64,000 bases of DNA, taken from positions 6,386,001 to 6,450,000 of the forward strand of contig OZ316891.1 of assembly GCA_973895155.1 (NCBI GenBank), written 5' to 3'. This document shows, in pieces, positions 49,665 to 62,364 of this stretch. The notes under the pieces are model-generated. The model worked only from the letters and a program-made list of their open reading frames with translations, did no database searches and was not told the DNA's origin. This DNA is from Marsupella aquatica. Its lineage: Eukaryota; Marchantiophyta. Numbering within the stretch: position 1 is the first letter of the stretch; each line of letters begins with the position of its first letter. Position numbers and translations under genes: made by a program.

Positions 49665-52600
49665 ATGGCTCCTCTCACAGGATCCTTGGAGGTGCCCGAA
49701 GGATTGCGTGAAGCGTTGACAGGGAGCCGTGGGGAAGAGGGCACTACTCTTGTTACGGATCTACCCTCTGGCATCGTGGGCTCAATTCTTGCGCGTATCC
49801 CCAACCTGTTCGACGTTGCCTCAGCTTTCAGAGCTTCCCGCGTCTTCTGGTTGGCCCGATCAGCTCCGTTTAAATTACGATTAAGGCCCAGTCGATACCA
49901 GGAGACGAGTGGATTTGGAGATGATCTGGGCTCCCCAAACAGGTATGCTCTAGATGTCCTGAGTGCCTCCGGTGAATTTTCGTGTTTAAGGTTGGGTAAG
50001 CATCAGTTCCACTCGATGATTCAACTAGGGCATCGAGGATTGAAGTCACTTTCTTCCAAAATGTGTGGATTTGGAAGTATAGTTGGGGTAGTCGTTGTTT
50101 TCTTTCTGTTATATGCTGACTAGTTTTGCTTCTGCTTCAGATTATATCTCCAATTGCTCTTCCCGTAACTTAGCTTGGTAAAATGGTAACCTCCTGCTGC
50201 TCATTCTAGAACTCTAAGGAGCCTGAAAGTTTTACTTATGGGCATTGAATCTGAAAGAGATAGCATTATCTACCACTAAGCAGTTAACTGCAGTTGAAAA
50301 TCTTCTTTAACCCTTTCAATTTCTGAGCTGGTCCAGTAATTTAGGTCAGAAAGTCAGCCTGGGAGCTAATTTCTTCGTTAGGGTTCTTCCAACCTGTACG
50401 TTTGGACCTATCTTTGCCTTTAGTATGGAGAGATATCGATGATGGCCCCTGAAATATTCATTTTTGTGCCCAGCTGTTGAGCTTATATCTGCCTCCACAA
50501 ATCTCTCCAATGCGGTTTTCCAAAATGTGTACTGTTGAAGCGTTGGTCCCATTCATAGTCGGTTTTTGATCCCCCAAAAAACAAACCTCACAATTCTGAT
50601 GGACCGTTCATTCCGACTAACACCTGCGCCTCTTCCAAGTCAGATTTCTCCTTTCGGACATGAAGCTCAATTCCATTGTACATTGATTTCTTGATGAGAC
50701 GCGTTGTAGGAAGGCGACTTAGTAATCACACATCTGATGAATTGCAGAATTGAAAAGTGTAAAGAGGAACTACAACTTGTTCGACATCCCTGGTGGTCAA
50801 TGTTTGGAAGCTTGAGTATTTGGGTCAATGGCAGAGGGCCTTCTTTGACCCGTAGTTTCTTGTTCTCTCATCAGGACAGATAAGGATGCAACGAAGCTAG
50901 CAGCTCGGATCAGGGCAGCTCTCACAGGAATAAGACGTGTAATGCCAAGGACGCAGGAGCTGGATTTAGCAGGGTGTCCAATTCTGGATGATGACGTCAC
51001 TGGGGTGCTGGCTGATCTGCAATGCCTGGAATGTCTTGTTCTAGATGGTTGCCAGAAATTGTAAGCTTTCAAACCCTAATGTCTACGTAGAGGCTAAACA
51101 TGCTATAAGGAGAAAAATGTTTTCGAATGCTTCTTTCACCAAAATCAATTCCCACACCTAGACCACGCATACCGGTGCCATGTTCCAGGCATGACCATCT
51201 TACAGAATATGCAACTCTTGTTGCCCTTTGACATGCTGATCGAACGTTTGCTTGCTTCCATCTATGTTGTGCAGGACTTCCTCAGCTGCAGATGCGTTAG
51301 CATCGTCAGTTCGATCAGGTCCACGAGTACTTAGTTTGCAAAGATGTTTTCGGTTGGGACCTGCTGCGGCTGGTAACCTTCTGGCAGCTGCTGCAGCTGA
51401 AGGATCGCAGCTAGAAACCATACTCTTTAGCCATTTGGATGGGCTTGACCTTCCTCAAGAGCCTCTGCAATTGAACCCAGTACGAGATGACAATTCTAAG
51501 GAGATAGAGCACATGGAGATTGTCAAGAGCGTGGGTAGCTCAAACCCTGGGGCTGGCCTGAGAATCTTAGCTCTCCATAATTGTGGAAGCCTTGGGAATT
51601 CTCAGCTGGTGGCAATGGTATGTACACACCAATGTTGAACCTTAAGTGGCTTTATAGGTTTACCATTTTCCTCATTTAAAGCTAGTTTGAATAGCAGAGC
51701 TGAATTGTCTGTATTTATGTCCCAAAAAACACAGATTCGATGCTTCAAGCTAGTTGCCAAATGTTAAGATTAGTAATTTTTCAGTTGCGTGAGACGAAAC
51801 CCCCCAAAGCTAGATGTTCCTACATGCTAGAAACCATTGGAACAAGATAAAAGCTAGGAATCAGCCTTTGCATTGAGTACCGACACTGAATAAATCGGCT
51901 GACACATTTCTTCCTGGCTGTGATATAGTCGGAAACTTGCCCACGTCTTGAGGTGTTGATGTTGGGAGGTTCTGTGGATGGCCTGGGCCTCTCCAGACCA
52001 GATATCGTACCTTCCAATAAAGCAATGGAGGCTGTGTCGGCTTTGGTTGGAGCCATTGAGGGTTTGCCAAGATTGCGGATTCTTGAAATCACCTTTTTTA
52101 CTAGTTTTGTAGCACGAGCGGTCAGGTCAGCCTCTCAACTCTAGGGTCTTGTAAGTTTTGGTGGAATTTTCTCCACGATATATGCAAAAACTGCGCAATA
52201 ATTAGTGCGCCTTGGGTGTCGCATCTCTCAGATGCTTCTGTCTTTAATGCGCTTTAATGCCATTTTCATGAGCTCCTGGAAATGAAAGCTGATGTGTTAT
52301 TGAAATACATCCACTGATCACAGGGAGCTAGTTTCGAAGAGTATCTACGTGTGGGACTTCTGTGACAAGGATTCAGTGGCAACGGCAGCAGCGGTTGTGG
52401 CAAGTTTGAAGAGTCCCAGTCAATCAAATGGTGGAGAAGACTATGTCTTGGGATTTCCTGATGATCTATCCGTGGGCTGCAACATACTTTCTCTGAGTGA
52501 ACAAGATCACTTGGAGTCTGAGGCTTGTGTCGGTCACAAGCGAGATAGAGAACATGAGGGAGTGAATGACGGGGAGCGCTTTCTGAGCAAAACAAGTAGT

Positions 52601-54455
52601 AGCCAGTACCGCCGTCCGCATCAGGGGGTTGATAAGAGATGGGATAGTAACGCAGAAGAGATTTTAATGGCTGTCAGGGCAGGCGCCAACTGTTCAGGTG
52701 CACGGAGGAGGACTCCTTTGCATGTTGCAGCAGCTTTAGGCGAATCAGCAGTGGTTGCAAACTTGCTATCTATTGGGGCTGTTGCCAGGGGAATGAAAGA
52801 TTCGGCAGGAGCTTCCGCACTCTTCCTTGCTGCCGAGAGTGGTCATGCCCAGGTTTGTGACCACCTCTTGCGAGGAGGCGCTGATGTTCTGGCTAGTAAC
52901 AGAACTGGAGAAACTCCCCTTTACATTGCGGCTTTGAAGGGGCACTCAGCGGCTGTAGAGGTTATGCTCCGCTTTTGTCAAGAATATGGAATAAATTGGC
53001 AAGATGCAGATGTATACGGTATGTGATTCCCATTCTCATCCCTCGCAAGACTGGTGTTTGGAGAATGGAAATACAAAACGCAGAAAGATAAAAACTCAAA
53101 AGCCAAAGGCCAAAAGTGGCAAGAGGTTGTCTGGCATTTTTGTACATGCTTAGGTGTTTGAAATCTCAAACTTTCATTAGTGTCGGTTTGGAGTGCAGCC
53201 AATATATGAATGCTTCAGATCCTTTTTGCAGTTGACAAGGCACTACTGTTTCGTTTTCATTTTCGATTGTTTTCAGTTGTGCTTTTGCATTTGTCTTGCC
53301 AAGGAGTGTATAAACTTCTGAAGCTTCTGTCTTCGTGGTTCCATTCCAGAACTCCTCTTACACGAGCAATGCCTGCGGCAGCAGAATTGGAAAAAGAGAA
53401 TATGAGGGAATATTATTTGTAATGGAGCCTTTGGACGTTGTGCAGGTGATGGTTGGACTCCCTTAATGGCAGCCACCGTTGCTGATCGGCAAGAGGTGGG
53501 CAAAGTATTATTATGTGCAGCAGGAACAACTTCAAAAACTGCGTCACAGCAATTTGTGTGCCCTGAATCCAAAATGGGCTGGGAGTCTGGAAGCCAGTTT
53601 GGTGCTAAGGATGAGATTGACAACATATCAAATTTCTTTGCAAATTTATGTGCGCAAGAACACATTATTGATGAGACGGTGGCTACTCTTCCGGAGCCTG
53701 CTCCACAACTCCTCGATGCACAGAATCGCTACGGGCAGACAGCACTCCATATTGCCGCACGTCGAGGTTTCTTGTGGTTTGTATTCAATCTCCTCCGTGC
53801 TGGCGCTTCTCCACATGTGCAAGATGAATATGGGTTACGCGCAATTGATGTGGCTCGCAAACAAAATCATTCTACTGTGGAAAAGCTGCTAAAGGAGTGG
53901 GGAGAGGAACGTCACAATGGAAAGGGTTCAAATCAAGCATCAACTAGCAAGAAACAGCCAGGATCTCGAAGAAAAGGAGCGAAAAAGGACCTTGCAGCTA
54001 ACAGCATTTCTTCAGGAGGGAACCACAAGAATCAGAATTCATCTACCCACAGAGTTGTTGCCTGGGTGCCAAAGAATTCTTCTGTCGCAAAATCCTCTGG
54101 TGAGAGCACTCCTGATGCTAGTAGCTATGCCGACAGCTCAACTTCCACATCTGGGCTGGATCAGGAACTGTCATCTGTACCTGATTCCCCCAACAGTATT
54201 GTTCCTAGTTGGATGCATTCAAGTCCACCTGTGAGTCCGCGGTTTGAGCACCTGCCTGCAACAACAGTCGAACATAGGAACGACGAAGGTGAAGACAGAA
54301 GGGGTAGTCCACAAGACATTCCGGATTTGTTAGGATCTGAAGCAAGTCATGTACACGATAGCGTTCGAGATACTCGAAACTATTGGAGAGGCAGGGGCAC
54401 ACGACAAAGGACATCCTCAGGTGACAGTAACATTTTCATATCTTCGGAGGATTGA
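49665..54455 (+). CDS. F-box/LRR protein with C-terminal ankyrin repeats
   Basis: Exons 49665-49942, 50875-51060, 51275-51617, 51929-52125, 52324-53018 and 53446-54455 join in frame to 902 residues. Residues ~28-75 look like an F-box (LVTDLPSGIVGSILARIPN), which would dock onto SKP1 in an SCF ubiquitin ligase. Residues ~95-345 are leucine-rich repeats with motifs such as LDLAGCPILDDDV and LQRCFRLG. After a polar linker, ~444-723 hold six ankyrin-type repeats (RTPLHVAAALGES, GETPLYIAALKGHS, GWTPLMAATVADR, GQTALHIAARRGF). A Ser-rich, probably disordered tail ends the protein. Many ankyrin-type proteins bind partners through these repeats. Combining F-box, LRR and ankyrin in one plant protein is uncommon, and I cannot name an orthologue. 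The substrate is unknown. The start is the first ATG of the open frame. Confidence 0.88.
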
Positions 54456-54633
54456 TAGTGCTGAGGGTTTTTAGCGACCTTTCCGTAACCAAGATGCCAA
54501 ATGTTCATCTAGGATGACGGGAATGTAATCTCCCCTTAGGCTTCATCAGTCGCTGTAGAATCTATCACTGAGGCATCCCTCTTTTTACCAGCTGTGAGGA
54601 CGAGCTATAGGATATTGATTGTGCACTGAATGT

Positions 54634-54639
54634 AATAAA
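54634..54639 (+). terminator. Candidate poly(A) signal of the F-box/ankyrin gene
   Basis: AATAAA lies about 180 nt downstream of the stop codon on the coding strand, a normal distance for a plant 3' UTR. Confidence 0.5.
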
Positions 54640-56623
54640 ACCAGAGCAGAAGTCATTGTCTGACATATTTGCACGAATTGCACTAACTGCTTGTTGGTTT
54701 TTATCACGCCTTGTAGTGGCAAACGATATCTATTTTGGGCACAATCTTGGTTCTACTTTTGTTCGGACTTGGTTCAGTTTACTTTTCGCACATGGGGTGC
54801 TTAGTCGTTGTGGTTGAGACTCAATATCCTGGAGTGACATTAGGAGTGCAAGTGGGTGAGTATCGTGTGTGCTCACTTAAAACAAGTGAAACGAACATTA
54901 ATGAAAATTTAATACCTGACTGGTGTGCACATGTTGGGTATTTCAAGCCCGTGTGCACAGCTTTGGTTTGTGGGTTTGCCCTTTGGCGAGGAGTTTACAA
55001 AGGCTGCCTCTAGATTGCTTGGGACGCCATCACTGTTGAGACAGAGGAGAGCAAAAGCCTCTTTCTGAAGGGAAAGGAGAGGAAACGTGAAATACTATAA
55101 CCAAGCTTGCCGTGTGAGCCTCATGGCTGTGCAAAGGCGCCGAACTATCCATCACATACCAGAGCCTGAGATTGCTAAATGTACCTTCAATCAGAAGATC
55201 TGGTTTTGCCACAGGCGTACGATTGAAACAATGAACCATCAAAACAAAAGGTACAATATTTGGTTGCCTTCAATGTTCTTTGTATGTACGTCCACTTCAG
55301 TTTTATTTATTTTACTGTCATCAGCTTGAGAAGAACGAAGCTTAATGACACGTCCAGTCATAGCAAATATGACCAATGACTTTGAAAGGTTTTCTTGCTC
55401 AGAACTACCGTGTTGTAGTAAATGACCAATTTTGTAGCTCATGTGCTCGTACCAGGGCCTGTATTGGAGTTCTTGATCTTTATACGCTTTGAACTAAGCG
55501 AAGAATTAAACAGAGGTTATTTATTCGTAGATCAAATTCATGGAAGTGAAAGTTGCAGATGGAGTACCACTACTTCCTAAGAAGTCACTCTGGGAAATTC
55601 TTTTCAGCGTCATAGTATTCTGTTAGTACATTCAAATTATGAAACATAGAAGTAAGCGACACCTAGGTCACTGTGCCACTTGTATGAACACATCCGCAAC
55701 GCCTGAGCACTTAGCTTCACGTTTGAGTGCATACAGTTTAATGCTCTCATAGACACCCTTTCTCATGCAACCGACGTTACAGGGGGCTTTGAAGCGCCAA
55801 AATTCAAGACAAATAAAATACAGGAGACTAGCTACAGAGCACTAAAGTCCCTGATCTCTGATAAACGACTAATAAACGGACCAACCAATTTCTTATGCGA
55901 GTAGGCCAGAAATTTATTTAATAAATTGAGTAGTCGAAACTCAGGTCCGAACCTCTTTTCTCATGAAAACTAAATTCACTTATGAAGTGCTTCTCATCTG
56001 CTACATGTCGTGGCACTTCAAAATTGGCTCCGGACCTGTTAGTCCCAGTTCCAAATATCAAGAGCTATGCTGTGTGATCCACATCGGCATCCACCCACAC
56101 TTTGGTGTGGAGAGGAATTGTGAAAAACTTCTTACCATTGGTAAACTGAAGTGATGCTCATCCTGTATGTGTCCTCCTGAGAAACACGTGATCTTTGCGT
56201 CCATCTTTGAAGACTACTATCCACGTGGCCTCGATATGAATGAATTAAGGCAATTTTGCTGTAACACCGGCTAAAATTCTTTCCGGTGAATACTGTCCTT
56301 CCCTATGAATCGTTTGCGGTCCAGAAATTTCAGTCCTACTCGTGCCATCTCTCAAACAGCATCAAGCCTGGTTCCTGCTGGTCCGAGTGGTGTTTCGGGT
56401 TCTGATGTCTCACTTTTGGAGCCAAATTTTAGCATCCAAGAACATATTTTGCCAGTCAATTCGGGTGATGAATGAAGGGGCCCGTATATAAGATGGTTAC
56501 TTCTTACATACCATCGTCCTCCGCTTTGCTTGAGTTGTAGTGTTGGCAGAAGCATGCCTCAGGACAAAACAGAGGTCTGCCTTTGTGATCTTGGAGATAT
56601 TTCCAAATATATGTAAACAAACC
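54640..56623. other. Intergenic region between convergent genes; no gene seen
   Basis: The two flanking genes point towards each other, so this stretch holds both 3' ends. The 92-residue frame at 54735-55013 (+) is hydrophobic at its start but lies directly behind the poly(A) signal and resembles nothing I know. Confidence 0.5.
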
Positions 56624-59292
56624 TTATGTACCAAACCTGGAAAGGAACGCAGCCCCAAGGACTACCACCAGCGACGAACAAAGAAGCCCAGCGACCGACT
56701 TTTTATCTGTCACCTCCTTGTAGTAGAAGGCAGCCCACATGGCACTAATAATGAGCTGGCACTGCACCAGTGGCCAACCAAGAGACATCCCCAAGTACAG
56801 AGTTGCATAAATGCTGCAGGCCAACCATTAAGACTTGCATTTCAGGATCTCTGGCATACATTATCCGCAAAATATTGGCAAGCACTCACTAGAAAATTGA
56901 TGTCAAATGAAGGTGGAAAAATGCAATGAAAGACAAGATGAAGAAACTCTGAGAACAACAGGAACGGCAAGACTGCTAGTCCACCCACCTGCAAAAATTT
57001 CCTGCGCTCCAAAAGAGTCCTGTCAGCAGTGCTGGACCAGCTACTATAGAAAAATGGAACAGAGGGAGAGGCTTCCCGTGGAAGACGAGAACCACAGAAT
57101 GGATCGTAAGAACACAGCTAGTAATCGTGATGGCTCCCACCCCAAAGGAGATGATATACTCCACTCCCACCACATCCTGTATTGACGAGCCCATACGAAT
57201 TTTATGCCGCTTGCAATCATATGAAACCGCCACATGTCCTGTTTTGCTACTCCTCTTGCCGTCAAGTCATGGGAGGTATTTCACGAAATGCTCTTGTATA
57301 AATCTAGCTTCTTTGGCTACAGTTGAAATAAGTTCCGGTGTTACCTTATTTGCATATTCGAGTGGTATCATGAAGCTTCCGTTGGTGATACCGACTATAA
57401 CTGCAACCATGACCCCCTTGAAGAATCTGTCGTCTGCATCAAATTTTGCTCCACTACCGTCATGCACAGCGTTGACGGGACTTTCCTGCGTGTCCACAAT
57501 CAGGCTACTGCTTTCATCTTCCCTTTTGGCAAGTCCTTCAAATGTCCCATGTGCCTTTTTGCCCCGTGATAAACGAACTAAAGTAATCCATGACTTTCGG
57601 AGTTGACCAAGAGGACTTCCTCCACCAGAGGTAGCCCACGTTATCCCGATCATACCAGCTGCCATTATAGCGAGGGCAAGAAACGCCAATAGCTGATTTC
57701 GAATTGGCTCCTTGAAGACATAGGCTCCCCAAATGTAGGACACAAATACTGCAACCAACGGAACTTGGTGTCAACCAAAGACATACCAACGTATCATCAC
57801 AACAACGAGCATAAACCCGGTCGACCGTAATAGGAATTGCGTCTGCACATTTGGTGCTTCAACCACTTCTAAATGTTGAGGAACTGAATACAGGTATCCA
57901 TCATCTACAATCTCAAAAGTAGTAATCTATTAGACAACCCTTCTTCAATCTTCTAATGTGAATGAACTGAGTTTTTCCCATTCGCTCGGATTAGCTCAGT
58001 ATAGAACGCAAATTACATGTCACTCAATGAACGTCATTTAAAGCCCACACAGGAGGCATCCATACTGCTGAGAGCACTCCACAGGGACTGAGTTGGGCCT
58101 ATTCCAGCCAATCGCACGGCTGTTATTGCACCAAGGCCCGTGATCACCCACAAACCAGCTCCCACCATTCCCCACCATGTGAATTTCAGTGGCTGCCACC
58201 AAACAGTAGATCAAAGCAGTAGATTACATATGAGCTGACACAGTTTGCACTTACAGCAATGCAGAGCGTCGTTCTATGGTAGAGCCGACTCAGTAACGGA
58301 AGAACAATCATGTAGTTGTTGAGCGCTAATACCTTCTGGCTAAACAGGGAAAGAGTTGCACATACCGCATAGAGCAGTACAAGCCAGCTAGTTGCGAAAC
58401 AGGCAAACGATTTATATGTCTGAAAGACAATAGGATCAACATCGATGGCCATTACGCTTGGCATTCTTATAAACACCGCTGCAAAAGAAACAAGTCCAGG
58501 AAAGATTTGGTTACTGAAATTGTTCCCCAGTACTCATTAGACCAACTCATCTTTGTAGCAGCATCATCTGGGACGCTTGAATTCTTCAGAGAAATGGACA
58601 AGTAATATAGTCACAACGACAAGTGACCATGTAATGACTCTGAAATAGATCCCAGGAGCAAACAGAGGGATATTCCAACCAATGGCAACAGGGCTACAAA
58701 GTATGAGATCATCTGCATCAGTTTAAGAGTGGAGAATTCCGCTGTTCCAATCACTCGTTCATCTTTGCTCAACCATGTTGCTTGCTTCTGTTTTCACCTT
58801 AGCACAGGTAATAAAAAGACTTCATACTGTGACCCTTTGATTTCATTCGATCTGTAAATCTTTCTTGCTCCCTCGCACAGACAGACATAAGTTTAAGTAG
58901 AACTTCCATTCACTAAGCATATCAAGAGATTTAGAGGGAGACGGGGTAGCCATTGAGTTCCAGAGAGAGGCAGCTGCTAAGAGCCAAGAGTGAGCACCAA
59001 CACTTCAAAAACCATTCACTCAATTCGCTGTACTCTCCTGCACGGCCACAGACTGAACAACTCCTAAAGGGACGACAGAATGATATCCCTTGTTCCAAGA
59101 GGAGATTTACCAGAGTGTCTCGAGATTGGACACCAAAACCGGATTAATAGGGAAGCAGAAGGAAAACACAACACACGTCCGCTCCAGTATGTCAATATTA
59201 GTTGAAGAATGAAATCAATTCCTCTTACCATAAGTCCCGAAGAAGACAATGGAGCCGAGTGCGCCAAGCGCTCCAATGAGACTGTCATTCAT
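56624..59292 (-). CDS. TMEM144-like membrane protein (drug/metabolite transporter superfamily)
   Basis: Exons 59292-59229, 58478-58366, 58192-58066, 57748-57345, 57176-56989 and 56813-56624 join in frame to 361 residues. The product is an integral membrane protein with about nine to ten hydrophobic spans. Family-like motifs are FIRMPSVMAIDVDPIVFQTY early, the WWGMVGAGLWVITGLGAI span, SYIWGAYVFKEP, and VGITNGSFMIPLEYANK in the second half. The span near the end, YLGMSLGWPLVQCQLIISAM, is typical of the TMEM144 group, which is thought to carry carbohydrates or related small molecules. A polar loop of ~60 residues joins the halves. The substrate and membrane cannot be read from sequence. The gene is convergent with the F-box/ankyrin gene. 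Repeated TCACGTC motifs lie upstream. The start is the only ATG that opens the first exon in frame. Confidence 0.85.
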
Positions 59293-59423
59293 GGTTCTCG
59301 CTGCTGCAGCTGTCCAAGAGGATAGCTAACCGAGTGAAGGGCTTTTTAGCTGACTGATTGTATGAATCCCTTACTAGTCAGCTCGACAGAATGATATTGG
59401 ATGTGGTGGGCAGCATCCTTGTC

Positions 59424-59770
59424 TCACGTCGTCAATTCAATCATCAACAATTCCTCTCTAGTTGACATAGAGAAACTTTTCTCGTCTCTTCCTTTTCTCA
59501 CGTCGTCCTCTCAATCGTGAACAACTCCTCTGAACATTTCTCTTCTCTTCTCACGTCATTCTTCAATCATCAACAATTCCTCTGAAATTGACAAATGGTG
59601 AAATTCTCTTCTCTTCTCTTCTCTTCTCTTCTCTCACGTCATTCTAAAAATCATCTACAATTTCTCTTCTCTTCTTTTCTCTTCTCTTCTTTCCCTTTTC
59701 TCACGTCATTCTTCTGTTCTGTTCTGTTCTCTTCAATCATCGACAATTTCTCCGAAAATGTAACATGACA
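59424..59770 (-). promoter_or_regulatory. Minisatellite with five TCACGTC (GACGTGA) boxes upstream of the TMEM144-like gene
   Basis: Five diverged units of 55-85 bp each begin with TCACGTC, at 59424-59430, 59498-59504, 59552-59558, 59634-59640 and 59701-59707. Each continues with 'caatcatcaacaattcctct'-like sequence and a TTCTC run. On the gene's strand the box reads GACGTGA, an ACGT-core sequence of the kind bound by plant bZIP factors. The nearest box is about 130 bp upstream of the start codon, so some could lie in the 5' UTR. Confidence 0.6.
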
Positions 59771-60206
59771 TAGCGAAAGTTTCTCTCTTCTTTGGTTATT
59801 ATTATAAAAATGATGCTCCCATGTGACTTCCATGACCGTGTCACCTTTTACATCTTCACTCATTGACAACTTTTCCAGAAAGTTTTTCACTGGCGGCCCA
59901 GTTTGACCTTCAATTAGACCCATCCTTAATGGTAGTGACTGTTTTATTGCATGTTTTTTTAGGAAGTGTTCAAAATAGTACTAATAATTGCAAACCTAAG
60001 CTACGGGCTAGGGTCTAGGTGAAGCCTCTAGACCCTAACTCCATGTATAGACAAAATTGGATTCTAAACTAAGACAAAGTGAGGGTGAACAAACTGGGCT
60101 GATAAGGACTTTTTAGAAATGACAAAGGTGTCTATTAGTGGTCTAAAAGGTGTGAGGGGAATCTAAAATACACTCAGAACAAATATTTTCTATGCCCATA
60201 TTGTTA
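59771..60206. other. Intergenic DNA; no gene seen
   Basis: AT-rich sequence without frames of interest. It contains a short self-similar stretch around 'gctagggtctaggtgaagcc' at 60005-60040. Confidence 0.5.
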
Positions 60207-60837
60207 CACTGTTCACTGTAATTAGTGTGAGTAACACTAATTCGAGAGTGCCCATTTTCAGGGTCTACTCGCAAATTAGTGTTAGTCACACTAATTTTAT
60301 GCTAACACTATTTTAGTACACATGAATTAGTGTTACTATGGTCTTAAAAGTGGCAAAATACAAATAAAAAAACTATTTAAAAAAATACATAATAATTAAT
60401 GTTACTTTGGACTAGAGACTAATTCGAGAGCACCCATTTTCAGGGTCTACTCGCAAATTAATGTTAGTCACACTAATTTTATGCTAACATTATTTTAGTA
60501 CACATGAATTAGTGTTACTATGGTCTTAAAAGTGGCAAAATACAAATAAAAAAATTATTTAAAAAAATACATAATAATTAGTGTTACTTTGGACTAGAGA
60601 TCATCCATTTTTAAGAAGCAATTTAAACTAAAGTTAAAAAAATTCATTTTGAAAACTGACAAAAATTAGTATATTTGGATTCAAAATCATTAATTTTATA
60701 CTAACATTAATTTTTGTATAACACTAATTATTGTGAACAGTGTAGAAAGCAGCATAGAAATTAGTGTATTTGGATTCAAAATCATTAATTTTATACTAAC
60801 ATTAATTTTTGTATAACACTAATTATTGTGAACAGTG
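60207..60837. mobile_element. MITE-like element, copy 2 of the TA-flanked family, internally duplicated
   Basis: The left end CACTGTTCACTGTAATTAG and the reverse complement of the right end CACTGTTCACAATAATTAG are near-identical, and both are flanked by TA. Inside, a 182-bp unit starting with 'ttcgagag' is tandemly duplicated (60241 and 60423). A 95-bp unit containing the right terminus is also duplicated, giving two possible right ends (60742 and 60837). TTAGTGT(T/G)A motifs occur throughout, as in the copy at 12268. Confidence 0.75.
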
Positions 60838-62364
60838 TAGAAAGCAGCAGGTCAATTTTCCATTTTGGAGTCTCCATTTCTCTCCTTGTAGCTCTGACCA
60901 TGAAATGATTCGTGTATTGAATTGACACATGGAATATAGGAAAGTCCTTCCCTCTTCTTTCAGCTGTGACCATGAGGTCAGAGTCTTCCACAAGGTAGAC
61001 AGGTAGGTTACCCGGGGAGCTTTCAAAACAAATCTAAGGCATGTGGTCGAAATCCTCTTCCCCTTACTGCCGGAACCTGGAAGTAGAAAATGGTTGAAAC
61101 AAGTGGACTCTGTTGGTAATCTTTCAGAATCTGTTCATACTTCACAACCATTTCCAAGGGTGCACAAGTAAACCAGAACTGGCGGGTTTCCTACTTGTAT
61201 GATAAATTCCATTGCAAGAAACATAACCAAAGGAAAACTACATGCACTCAAAATGTGGCACACGGGCAAATAAAAAATCATGTAACTGTTACAAAAGTAC
61301 ACAGAAATATCATCCATTTGACAAAACAGCAACAATACTCAATAGTAAAAAAGGTGACAGCTCAAATTTTGTTTAGGATTCCCACTTCCGACTGGTGTGA
61401 ATGTGACCAGATTGTTGAATCCATCCTCCGTAGAAGTTGAACAACTTTAAGCTTCAGACAAAGAAGCTACAGATCTCACTCTTGTCATTCTACAAACTTC
61501 TTGAGTGGACACTGCAAATAATACCTTTGGATCAAAACGTCGACAGCAACAAGCTGGAATAACTCTTTCTACACCTCTCATCGACACTGATTGAACGATC
61601 GATAAGATGTACCTACTAAATAACCGATGGTGTCTGATAGTTTAAAAAATCAATATGAGATGTCATGCACTGAAGCTCATGAAATTGATCGATTGAGTGA
61701 TTGATTTTCAACCAACCTTGGTAAAGTTCTTTGTTATAGCATCCGCAAAATGCCACCAGCCAGACTCTGGTCTTTGAAATTATCAACGAGACTGAATCTC
61801 TGACAATGCTCTCAGCTCTGGGTCGTCTACGCATACAAGCTCATTTTCACTTGAATTACGCTGCTACTACTTCGACAACAACAGGAAGATAAGGAACATC
61901 AGTCCCACCGATAAAGTAACTCGTTCGCTACTAGCCAGACGAGCCATGTCCTCTGCTGCACTTTCCAATGCTTACATCTTCGGTTGATTGAGTCTCGAAC
62001 ACAGGACACATTTAGGGCAATCTGAACACTGCAGTCGACATACATTGACATACCACGACAAGAACTCGAATTTTTAACAAATGATAACATATTCATTTGA
62101 GGACCGAAGCCACGGTCCTTGCAATAACAGTAATAGCAACTCCGTAATTTGGGTCACAGATGCGTAATCTGGCCTGCAGCCTAACTATCTAGCATCGATG
62201 TCTGTCGTCCAGATAGTTAAGCACCGAATGCTGCAAACCCGTTCCACTCCCCTTCCTTCCTACATCTCGTCAAGAAATGGCAATTCAAAAACGGACAAAA
62301 CCGGGAGTCACACTTGGATGGACTCCAGAGCGTCCTCCTCTCTGCTTCGTATCACTAAGCCGAT
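60838..62364. other. Intergenic DNA; no gene seen
   Basis: The 3' UTR of the eL36 gene should lie at the right edge. Frames at 61195-61440 (+) and 61616-61834 (-) are short and unrecognised. Confidence 0.45.

Noticed and set aside
54735-55013. 92-residue frame with a hydrophobic start downstream of the F-box/ankyrin gene
   Set aside because: It begins about 100 bp behind the poly(A) signal, resembles no known protein and has no splice or start support.
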